Assembly: GCF_027359575.1 (NCBI RefSeq)
Contig: NZ_CP114784.1
Location: 310,001 to 374,000 of the forward strand
Direction: 5' to 3'
DNA: 64,000 nt
Origin: Prochlorococcus marinus str. MIT 0917
GTDB lineage: Bacteria; Cyanobacteriota; Cyanobacteriia; PCC-6307; Cyanobiaceae
Position numbers and translations under genes: made by a program. This document shows positions 56,655 to 64,000 of the stretch, in pieces (position 1 is the first letter of the stretch; every line of letters starts with the position of its first letter). The notes under the pieces were generated by a model. It was not told the origin of the DNA. It saw only the letters and a list, made by a program, of their open reading frames with translations, and did no database searches.

Positions 56655-58100
56655 TTGAGAAACTCATTACTAAGTAAACAAACTGAAAAAGTACTGTTTC
56701 ATACTTTTGATGACACATTAAAGCCACAAATTGAAGATTTATTGTCACTTGGTAAATCTGCCGGAGCTGACCTAATAGAAATCTTTCTTGAAAAATCAGA
56801 CAATATATCTTTATTAGCAGAGCAAGAGGAAATATCCAATGTCAGTCCATCTTTTGGAATTGGAGCTGGTATCAGGGTGTTTCTTGGAAAAAAAGACGGT
56901 TTTGTTAGTACAAACGATTTATCCAATGAAGGACTACTCTTTGCTCTTAATCAGGCTTTAGGTATGTTGGGCCTAGCAGTCGGAACTAAAAACAACGTTA
57001 GATTTGAAGGATTAACTGAATTAAAAGACTTTGGTACAAAAAAAAATGAATGGTTAGTTAATTCTCCAAATCTTGATGAATCAACCTTCCAACTTCTTAC
57101 TGCTACCAAATCACTCGCTGATAAAAATAAAAATTTACAAGTAAGGAGAGCTAGCTATTCAAGGAATTGGCAAGAAGTTCTTGTTGCTGCTTCTGATGGA
57201 GTATTTGCTAGAGATATCCGTCTTCACCAAACCGTTGGTATAAATGTGATTGCTCAAAAGGATAAAAACAGATCAACATCTGCCAGAAGATATGGAAGTT
57301 CCGGCAACCCAGACGATTTAAGAAAATGGGATATCGAGCAAAGTACTTGTGACTTAAATGAAAGTGCACAAAAAATGCTTTATGCGGGATATGTAGAAGC
57401 AGGTCAAATGCCTGTTGTACTGGCCAATAAATTCGGTGGAGTCATATTCCATGAAGCTTGTGGTCATCTTCTTGAAACCACACAATTGGAGCGTGGAACA
57501 TCTCCTTTTCATGACTCAATAAACAAACAGATTGCTCATAAGGCTGTAAGTGCAGTAGATGAAGGTCTTTCAAATCATGCTTTTGGTTCACTATCTATGG
57601 ATGATGAAGGGATGGAACCTCAAAATACTTTACTAATCGAAAATGGAATATTAAAAAAATTCCTTTCAGATAGAGCAGGTTTTTTAAGGACTGGACATCC
57701 ACGAACTGGTAGCGGTAGAAGACAAAATTTTTCATTTGCTGCTGCAAGTCGTATGAGAAATACATATATTCAACAAGGCGATTTCTCTCCTAATGAATTA
57801 ATAACAAGTGTTGATAATGGCCTTTATTGTAAATCAATGGGTGGAGGAAGTGTTGGTCCTACTGGGCAATTTAATTTCTCAGTTGAGGAAGGCTATTTGA
57901 TAAAAAATGGAAAGCTTGATAAACCAGTTAAGGGTGCAACATTAATTGGCGAGGCAAAAGAAATACTACCTAGAATATCAATGTGTGCTAATGATCTAGA
58001 TCTTGCAGCTGGTTTTTGTGGTTCTGTAAGTGGAAGTGTAAACGTTACTGTAGGTCAACCTCATATAAAAGTGGATTCAATAACAGTAGGAGGTAGATAA
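56655..58100 (+). CDS. tldD: TldD metalloprotease subunit
   Basis: TldD is the catalytic subunit of the TldD/TldE heterodimeric metallopeptidase that degrades unfolded peptides and matures some ribosomal peptides. The zinc motif HExxxH is H266-E-A-C-G-H271 in VIFHEACGHLLETT; the conserved SMGGGSVGPTGQFNFSVEEG segment lies near 395-414. At 481 residues it is normal in length. A TTG start is used. The tldE gene follows one base after the stop, giving a typical heterodimer pair. Confidence 0.93.
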   Translation: MRNSLLSKQTEKVLFHTFDDTLKPQIEDLLSLGKSAGADLIEIFLEKSDNISLLAEQEEISNVSPSFGIGAGIRVFLGKKDGFVSTNDLSNEGLLFALNQALGMLGLAVGTKNNVRFEGLTELKDFGTKKNEWLVNSPNLDESTFQLLTATKSLADKNKNLQVRRASYSRNWQEVLVAASDGVFARDIRLHQTVGINVIAQKDKNRSTSARRYGSSGNPDDLRKWDIEQSTCDLNESAQKMLYAGYVEAGQMPVVLANKFGGVIFHEACGHLLETTQLERGTSPFHDSINKQIAHKAVSAVDEGLSNHAFGSLSMDDEGMEPQNTLLIENGILKKFLSDRAGFLRTGHPRTGSGRRQNFSFAAASRMRNTYIQQGDFSPNELITSVDNGLYCKSMGGGSVGPTGQFNFSVEEGYLIKNGKLDKPVKGATLIGEAKEILPRISMCANDLDLAAGFCGSVSGSVNVTVGQPHIKVDSITVGGR

Positions 58101-58101
58101 A

Positions 58102-59490
58102 ATGATTAACTTAATTACTACATATAAAATAGGTGAATTAGATCCACATCTATTAATTAATATTTTAAAAGAATATAGTAAAGAGTCATCAATTAAAAAA
58201 TGGGATATGGGAGCATCAACTAGTAGGGATATTTCTGTTCAAGTTCAACAAGGTAATGCAAAACAGCTAAAAGGTGCCCAACGAAATTCAATGACCTTAA
58301 GGGTGTGGAATGATAATAATCAGGTAGGTATTACTAGCACTTCTGACTTGACGAGCGAAGGAATTAAGAAAGCATTCAGAGGAGCTATTGAAGCCAGCCT
58401 TTTTGGCAACGAAAATGAATCTCCAGAATTCTCTCCATTAGCCAGGGCAGAATTGGAAGCTCTAAATTCTAAAGTCTCCAATCCTCATACAATTGATGAA
58501 TTACTTACTATTCTAAAAAATGCAGAAAAACAATTAATTGAGTCACATCAATCAATAGATTCAATTCCATATAATGGATTGAATGAAACATATATGGAAA
58601 GAATATATATAAACAGTGAGGGAGCTAATAGACACATGAAATTATCACAATCCTCTATTTATTTGTATGCAAAGGCTGAAGAAGAAAACAAAAAGCCCAG
58701 AAGTGCAGGTTGTATTAGAATAAATTCTAATTTAGATGAACTTGATATAGACTCTTGTATAAATGAAACATCTAAAAAGATAATTAGTCATTTAAATTAT
58801 AAATCTATTGAAACAAATAAGTATCTTATATGTTTTACACCTGCGGCTTTTCTTCAATTAATAAGTGCATTCAGTTCAATGTTTAATGCACGTTCAATTA
58901 TTGATGGCCTTAGTTTAATGAACAAAGATTCAATTGGTAAGCAAATATCAGTTCCTAATTTAAATATAAGTGACGAAGGTCTGCACCCAGAAAATGTAGG
59001 TGCATTTAGTTTTGATGGCGAAGGAACTCCAACGCAAAATATTAAATTGGTTACTAAAGGAAAATTATCTAACTTACTTCACTCAGAAGCTACTGCAAGA
59101 AAATTTGGAGTTAAACCTACTGGTCATGCAGGGTTAGGAGCTAAGGTGTCCGTTTCACCTGATTGGCTGGTTATAAGCAAAAGTGAATCTGAAATTGATA
59201 AAGATGAAAGTTTGAGTATAAAAAATACACACAAGGAATATATTCTAATAGATGAACTATCTGCTATTCATTCTGGAGTCAAAGCTAGTCAAGGTTCTTT
59301 CTCATTACCTTTCGATGGTTGGATCGTTAATGATGGTAAAAAAATATCTATTGAAGCTGCAACAGTTGCAGGAGATATTTTAAATCTCTTAAATAGTATC
59401 GTGAAAATAGAGAATGAACAGATAGTTACGCATCAAGGGATCAGTCCACATGTTTGGGTGGAGAATATATCAATAACTGGTGAAGCGTGA
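58102..59490 (+). CDS. pmbA: TldE (PmbA) metalloprotease partner
   Basis: The regulatory or substrate-binding partner of TldD, 462 residues. It lacks the HExxxH zinc motif, as expected. Conserved features are [20 protein letters not shown] near 50-69, the [10 protein letters not shown]-like [11 protein letters not shown] segment, and the C-terminal [19 protein letters not shown]. It starts two bases after the tldD stop and its own stop overlaps fmt by four bases, so the three genes are likely co-translated. Confidence 0.9.
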   Translation: MINLITTYKIGELDPHLLINILKEYSKESSIKKWDMGASTSRDISVQVQQGNAKQLKGAQRNSMTLRVWNDNNQVGITSTSDLTSEGIKKAFRGAIEASLFGNENESPEFSPLARAELEALNSKVSNPHTIDELLTILKNAEKQLIESHQSIDSIPYNGLNETYMERIYINSEGANRHMKLSQSSIYLYAKAEEENKKPRSAGCIRINSNLDELDIDSCINETSKKIISHLNYKSIETNKYLICFTPAAFLQLISAFSSMFNARSIIDGLSLMNKDSIGKQISVPNLNISDEGLHPENVGAFSFDGEGTPTQNIKLVTKGKLSNLLHSEATARKFGVKPTGHAGLGAKVSVSPDWLVISKSESEIDKDESLSIKNTHKEYILIDELSAIHSGVKASQGSFSLPFDGWIVNDGKKISIEAATVAGDILNLLNSIVKIENEQIVTHQGISPHVWVENISITGEA

Positions 59491-60497
59491 AGATAGTTTT
59501 TTGGGGAACGCCTACTTATGCTGCGGAAAATCTAGTAAACATTGTTAATTCTGGACATCAAGTAATTGCGGTAGTTACACAGCCAGATAGAAAGAGAGGT
59601 CGAGGGAGAGGCTTGTCACCTTCACCAGTGAAACAAGCTGCAATGGATCTTGGCATACCTGCCTTCGTTACTCATTCAATAAGAAATGATCAAATTACAA
59701 AGGAAAAACTTAAATGTTTGCATGCTGATGTTTTTATTGTTGTAGCCTTTGGTCAAATTCTTCCAAAAGAAATATTAGATCAGCCGAAACTTGGATGCTG
59801 GAATAGTCATGCTTCGCTATTACCGGTTTGGAGAGGAGCAGCTCCTATTCAGTGGAGCATTATAAATGATGATGTACAGACAGGTATATGTATTATGTCA
59901 ATGGAAGAAGGTTTAGATACAGGTCCGGTTATTAACCGAGAGATTACGGTCATTAATGATTCAGATAATCTAGAGATTTTAAGTACTAGACTGTCAAATA
60001 TTTCATCAAAACTATTAGTAAATTCACTTAATAAAATCGAATTAACGAAAGGTTTGAGTAAATCATCGAGACTGGAATATTTAAAAGCTATTGATCAAAC
60101 TAAGCTAAAAGGTAAACCTAGTTATGCTAGACAAATAAAAAAAGAAGATTATTTAATAGATTGGAATCAAAATGCTAGAAAAATAATAAAAAAAATACAG
60201 GGATTATATCCAAATGCGTATACTATTTATAATGGTAAAAGAATAAAGATTTTAGAAGCTAGTACTTTAGAAAATAAAGAGAAATTAATTGAAAGTAAAC
60301 AAATAGATAACGAATCAATAGAAAAAAGTAAAGGAGGAGAAGTAATTATGATAAATAAAGAAGATGGCGTAATAATAATGACGAATGATTTTCCAATTCA
60401 GATTAATTATGCCCAGTTAGAAGGGAAAAAGGCTACTAATAGTTATACTTTATCAATTCAATCTGATCTAAGTGTTAGTAAAATATTAGGTAACTAA
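59487..60497 (+). CDS. fmt: Methionyl-tRNA formyltransferase
   Basis: Fmt formylates initiator Met-tRNA using 10-formyl-THF. The 336-residue protein has the formyltransferase core with [20 protein letters not shown] (catalytic Asn-His region) near 108-127 and [14 protein letters not shown] near 141-154, and a C-terminal OB-like domain joined by a linker. The GTG start overlaps the tldE stop. The end overlaps the convergent TerC-family gene by four bases. Confidence 0.95.
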   Translation: MKIVFWGTPTYAAENLVNIVNSGHQVIAVVTQPDRKRGRGRGLSPSPVKQAAMDLGIPAFVTHSIRNDQITKEKLKCLHADVFIVVAFGQILPKEILDQPKLGCWNSHASLLPVWRGAAPIQWSIINDDVQTGICIMSMEEGLDTGPVINREITVINDSDNLEILSTRLSNISSKLLVNSLNKIELTKGLSKSSRLEYLKAIDQTKLKGKPSYARQIKKEDYLIDWNQNARKIIKKIQGLYPNAYTIYNGKRIKILEASTLENKEKLIESKQIDNESIEKSKGGEVIMINKEDGVIIMTNDFPIQINYAQLEGKKATNSYTLSIQSDLSVSKILGN

Positions 60498-61213
60498 AAA
60501 TTATCAGTTGTATTCTCTTTACTTGAAAAGCCCCATAGAAATAGGCATACCATTAGAAAGAAGAATAAATATTCTGGTATGACTAATAAATTGAATAGCA
60601 ATTCGAGAATTAACTTTATTCCAATAATACCAACTGCTATATAACCAGCCTTTTCTAAGTTAATGTATATCTCAAGCCATTTAATGAATAATCCAGAAGT
60701 GAATCGTAATGCTATTACCCCAATAATTGCACCGGTAATAACTAAAAGAAATTGATCACTTATTGCAACAGCTGCTGTAATACTGTCAATAGAAAAAGCT
60801 AGATCGGTTATTGACAATAGAACAATAATCTTAAATATTGAACTTTCTGAATTGTTATTAATATGTTTATTATCATTAGATTTATTAGTATTTATGGAGA
60901 TAAACTTTGAGATTGACAGAGATATCAAATAAATACCACCAATTAATTTTACTGGCCAAAAGTTAAGTATGAATTGCGCCGTAAGAATTACGAGTATTCT
61001 CAGTATTAATGCAATGAATATACCTATATTTAGTGCTTTTTTTTGAAGCTGAATATCATTTAGATTCTTAGTTATGGACGCTAAAGCTACAGCATTATCA
61101 GCTGACAATACTAGCTCCAAAGAGACAATGATTGGCAAGAGTGGTGCTAGTTCAACCCATCTGTCGATACCATCAAGTAAAGGGGTTAAGGATCTGAGAG
61201 ATGCTGAATCCAT
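60494..61213 (-). CDS. TerC-family membrane protein
   Basis: A 239-residue membrane protein with about seven predicted helices. The family signature is near the N-terminus: [19 protein letters not shown], and [20 protein letters not shown] gives the second conserved acidic segment. TerC/YkoY/Alx proteins export Mn2+ in other bacteria, and a plastid member is needed for thylakoid protein insertion. The metal here is not determined. It is convergent with fmt and divergent from the repeat-protein gene. Confidence 0.88.
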   Translation of the reverse strand: MDSASLRSLTPLLDGIDRWVELAPLLPIIVSLELVLSADNAVALASITKNLNDIQLQKKALNIGIFIALILRILVILTAQFILNFWPVKLIGGIYLISLSISKFISINTNKSNDNKHINNNSESSIFKIIVLLSITDLAFSIDSITAAVAISDQFLLVITGAIIGVIALRFTSGLFIKWLEIYINLEKAGYIAVGIIGIKLILELLFNLLVIPEYLFFFLMVCLFLWGFSSKENTTDNF

Positions 61214-61298
61214 TAAATTAGGAAAAAATAGCTATTTCACAGCCTGTTTGATATATTTTAACTCTTACTATTCTAAATAGTGTCAATTCAGAAGGGTT

Positions 61299-61949
61299 AT
61301 GCGAATTGAATCTAAACTTTGCCACATATCCGAGAATAAAGTCGTTGTTAAAGTAACTGGATGGAATAATGATAAAAATCTAGGTAGTGCACTTGCTGAA
61401 GGGGGAACAGTTGAAGTGGCTGAAGACAAAGCTATTTCAAGACTAAATAAAAGGATAAACGGAGAAATAAATAATGAGGAAATCATAAAAACTGATAAAG
61501 AAGATGATGTAAAAACCCCATTGAAAGTTGAGTTACCTAAGAGTAATAAGATGGAAAATATTTATAAAGAGCCAACTGATTGGAGTAATATTTTAACTGC
61601 TATAGATTTAGAAATACAAAGGTTAAAATGGTCAAGAGATGATGAAAACATTTTTCTTGAAAAAAACTTGGGTTATAATAATCGAAACAAAATTACTAAA
61701 TACAGTGATATAGTAAACTATCTAAGTTTGTTAAAAAAGACAGACATTTTACATTCAACTAATAAAGTAAATATAAATATTAATAAATTAATTGAAGAAT
61801 CTGACAGTATACTTAGAGATTTATCATGGGACAACTTACAGGGAAGAGAATATTTACAAAGAGAGTTTAATGTTTCAACGAGAAAGGAACTTAATGAAGA
61901 ACAATTAATTTCATTTATTGAAAAAATAAAATCAATTCGAAATCAATAA
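61299..61949 (+). CDS. Hypothetical protein with two helical repeats
   Basis: 216 residues. The first 60 form a small beta-rich unit (MRIESKLCHISENKVVVKVT). After a polar linker there are two helical repeats of about 50 residues: EIQRLKWSRDDENIFLEKNL with YSDIVNYLSLLKK, and LRDLSWDNLQGREYLQREFN with NEEQLISFIEKI. This L/W...EYLxxxF...R...L...LxxFIxxL pattern is a recurrent repeat in cyanobacterial proteins. Function unknown. mfd begins 73 bases downstream, on the same strand. Confidence 0.65.
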   Translation: MRIESKLCHISENKVVVKVTGWNNDKNLGSALAEGGTVEVAEDKAISRLNKRINGEINNEEIIKTDKEDDVKTPLKVELPKSNKMENIYKEPTDWSNILTAIDLEIQRLKWSRDDENIFLEKNLGYNNRNKITKYSDIVNYLSLLKKTDILHSTNKVNININKLIEESDSILRDLSWDNLQGREYLQREFNVSTRKELNEEQLISFIEKIKSIRNQ

Positions 61950-62021
61950 CTAACTTACTATGTCTTCTCAATAGACAAATAAAATGTTATTGTAATCACA
62001 ATAAAATAGTCGACAAGAATA

Positions 62022-64000
62022 GTGACTTTAGAGTCTGTTGCAAATTATTTAGAAAATCACCAGTTAACAAATGAGTTAATTGGACGTACAAATAGAGAAG
62101 AAAGATTAATATTAACAGGAGCTTCTCGTACAGCTAAAGCACTAATCACAACTTCACTTGCTAAGAAAGAATCCAATATATTATTAGTAATTGTACCCAC
62201 ATTAGAAGAAGCGACCAGGTGGTATCCACTGGTAAAAGATTGTGGATGGACCAAGACATGTTTATATCCTACAACTGAAGTCTCTCCATATGACTCAATA
62301 CAGATAACCACAGAAATTGTATGGGGTCAGTTACAAGTACTTAGTGATATATTGGAATTAAAAGATGATGAGAATATCGCAATTATTGCAACGGAAAGAG
62401 CATTACAACCCCATCTCCCTCCAATTGAATATCTTAAATCAAAATGCATTAAATTAAAGGTTGGTGCTGAAATAAACCTAAGAGATTTATCACTCAAATT
62501 GAGTGAAAGTGGATATAAAAAATCTAACAATGTTGATCAAGAAGGTACATGGACGAGACGGGGAGATATAGTTGATATTTATCCTGTTAGTAGTGAACTA
62601 CCAATTAGATTAGAGTTGTTTGGTGATATGCTAGATAAGATTAAAGAATTTGATCCAATATCGCAAAGATCGTTAGAAACAATTGATAATGTATGTATTA
62701 CTCCAAAAGGTTATGATCCTTTAATTATTAATAAACTTTTATCAATTCAAGACAAGGATATATCGAGTCTGTTATCACAGGATCAGTACTCTGAGTTGAT
62801 AAATTCAAATGTATTAGAATCTGCTAAAAAATATTTAGGGGTAGCATTTGATAAGCCTTCATCATTATTAAATTACCTAGATGATAGTACATTTATTGTA
62901 GTAGATGAAAGGATGCAAGGTTTATCCCATGGGCATGCTTGGTATAACATTGTTGATGAAAGTTATACTGATCTAATAGGGAGTAAAAGCTGTTCAGTAA
63001 CAGCAAAAAATTTATTTAAACCTAATCTGCATACTAATATTAATGATATTTATGATACAGTTAATACTTATAAAGGGCTAGACATAACAGATTTAGAAGA
63101 TACTACAGACAAGGATAATGTATTTAATATTTCCAGCAAAGTACATAATTGGCTCCCTAATCAATATGGTAAGATTAGTTTATCATTAAAAGATTATATA
63201 AAAGATAAATATTCAATATGGATTATATCAGCACAACCCAGTCGTGCAGTCTCTCTATTAGAAGAACATGAGTGTATCTCCAAGTTTATACCAAATAATA
63301 AAGATTTATATGGCATTAAAAGCATTATAGCTGACAACATACCGGTCGCTATTAAAAATAATAATGAGGGAGAAATTGAAGGGTTTTACCTTCCAGCATG
63401 GAAAATAGCTTTACTAACTGACAAGGAATTTTTTGGACAACATAATATTTCTAGTACTGGTTATGTAAGAAGAAGGAAGCAATCAGAAAGTAAAAAGATA
63501 GATCCCAATAAAATGAAACCTGGTGATTACGTGGTTCACAGAAATCATGGCATAGGCTTATTCCAAAATATTCAAAAATTAAACATTAATGGTGATTCGA
63601 GAGATTATTTAGTAATAAAATATATGGATGGAAAATTAAGTGTTGCGGCTGATCAACTTGGTAGTTTAGGGAGATATAGAAATTCAAATTCAAAGACTCC
63701 CAAAATAAGTAAACTAGGCGGTGCTAATTGGAACAAAATAAAGGAAAAGGCAAAAAAATCAGTTAAAAAGGTTGCTCTTGATTTGATTAAGTTATATGCA
63801 GAAAGAAGTAGAGAAAAAGGGTTCAAGTTTCCAATTGATGGACCATGGCAAAGTGAATTAGAAGACTCATTTCCATACCCATTAACTCCTGATCAGGCAA
63901 AAGCCACTATCCAGGTGAAATCTGATATGGAATGTGAAAAGCCTATGGATAGACTCGTTTGTGGTGATGTTGGATTTGGAAAAACAGAGGTTGCAATAAG
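62022..64000 (+). CDS. mfd: Transcription-repair coupling factor Mfd, 3' truncated
   Basis: Mfd removes RNA polymerase stalled at lesions and recruits UvrA. The start is a GTG at 62022, the first possible start after an in-frame stop at 62007. The visible 659 residues hold the UvrB-homology domain (about 1-340), the RNA-polymerase-interacting CarD-like domain from about residue 498 (MKPGDYVVHRNHGIGLF), and the beginning of the translocase with Walker A GDVGFGKTE at 648-656. The remaining motor and C-terminal domain lie past the window. Confidence 0.95.
   Translation, partial: MTLESVANYLENHQLTNELIGRTNREERLILTGASRTAKALITTSLAKKESNILLVIVPTLEEATRWYPLVKDCGWTKTCLYPTTEVSPYDSIQITTEIVWGQLQVLSDILELKDDENIAIIATERALQPHLPPIEYLKSKCIKLKVGAEINLRDLSLKLSESGYKKSNNVDQEGTWTRRGDIVDIYPVSSELPIRLELFGDMLDKIKEFDPISQRSLETIDNVCITPKGYDPLIINKLLSIQDKDISSLLSQDQYSELINSNVLESAKKYLGVAFDKPSSLLNYLDDSTFIVVDERMQGLSHGHAWYNIVDESYTDLIGSKSCSVTAKNLFKPNLHTNINDIYDTVNTYKGLDITDLEDTTDKDNVFNISSKVHNWLPNQYGKISLSLKDYIKDKYSIWIISAQPSRAVSLLEEHECISKFIPNNKDLYGIKSIIADNIPVAIKNNNEGEIEGFYLPAWKIALLTDKEFFGQHNISSTGYVRRRKQSESKKIDPNKMKPGDYVVHRNHGIGLFQNIQKLNINGDSRDYLVIKYMDGKLSVAADQLGSLGRYRNSNSKTPKISKLGGANWNKIKEKAKKSVKKVALDLIKLYAERSREKGFKFPIDGPWQSELEDSFPYPLTPDQAKATIQVKSDMECEKPMDRLVCGDVGFGKTEVAI

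Noticed and set aside
1-64000. CRISPR array, insertion sequence, prophage or rRNA operon
   Set aside because: No regularly spaced direct repeats, transposase or phage structural genes, or rRNA sequence were found.

Overview
The window is a gene-dense, AT-rich stretch of a picocyanobacterial chromosome, almost certainly Prochlorococcus. The evidence is the low GC content, the very short spacers, and cyanobacterial marker genes: Psb30/Ycf12, a Ycf20-like protein, a CCB2/CCB4-like cytochrome b6f assembly factor, HemJ, DUF1995, DUF2996 and DUF3110 proteins, split Gdt1-type transporters, and CobN/CobU beside B12-dependent MetH. The clade cannot be fixed from the sequence alone. Both edges cut genes: a DnaJ-type chaperone at the left and mfd at the right.

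Layout. 1-30.6 kb is a compact housekeeping block: chaperone, DUF3110, murQ, cyclophilin, ribBA, argC, purN, pgi, leuS, dapF, cysteine desulfurase, DUF1995, dacB, coaD, flavin reductase, uvrC, hemJ, a PHP protein, cobN, ilvE, metH, small hypotheticals, an Ap4A-phosphorylase-like protein and a putative DNA-binding/J-domain fusion. 30.6-31.3 kb is an unusual non-coding gap with several perfect inverted repeats. 31.3-39.7 kb returns to housekeeping: pheT, rpmG, rpsR, a short RNase II, metG, an LptC-like lipoprotein, a CCB factor, cobU and trmL. 39.7-45.0 kb is an accessory zone of tiny ORFs, broken small genes and long AT-rich spacers, ending at a CAU tRNA gene. 45.1-64 kb is compact again: a disordered protein, 2-Cys peroxiredoxin, an FtsH homologue, rpmF, ycf20-like, a HAD phosphatase, recJ, psb30, two Gdt1 halves, a large RNase R-like protein, a UbiX-like protein, tldD/tldE, fmt, a TerC-family protein, a repeat protein and mfd.

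How the genes connect. CobN and CobU belong to corrinoid synthesis and MetH uses the product. DapF, MurQ and DacB act in peptidoglycan precursor supply, recycling and trimming. UvrC, Mfd and RecJ are DNA repair enzymes. LeuS, PheT, MetG, TrmL, Fmt, L33, S18 and L32 serve translation. Gdt1 halves and TerC may both handle Mn2+ or another divalent cation.

The most striking observations are two apparent pseudo-enzymes. The FtsH homologue keeps its AAA+ motifs but has lost the HEXXH protease zinc site. The RNase R-like protein keeps its cold-shock and S1 domains but has lost the acidic RNB catalytic cluster, while a separate short RNase II keeps the cluster and lacks those RNA-binding domains. The small-gene zone adds a divergent paralogous pair, two small genes that read as frameshifted (one beside an intact paralogue), and several ORFs of 19-59 codons. 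No CRISPR array, insertion sequence, integrase or prophage was seen.
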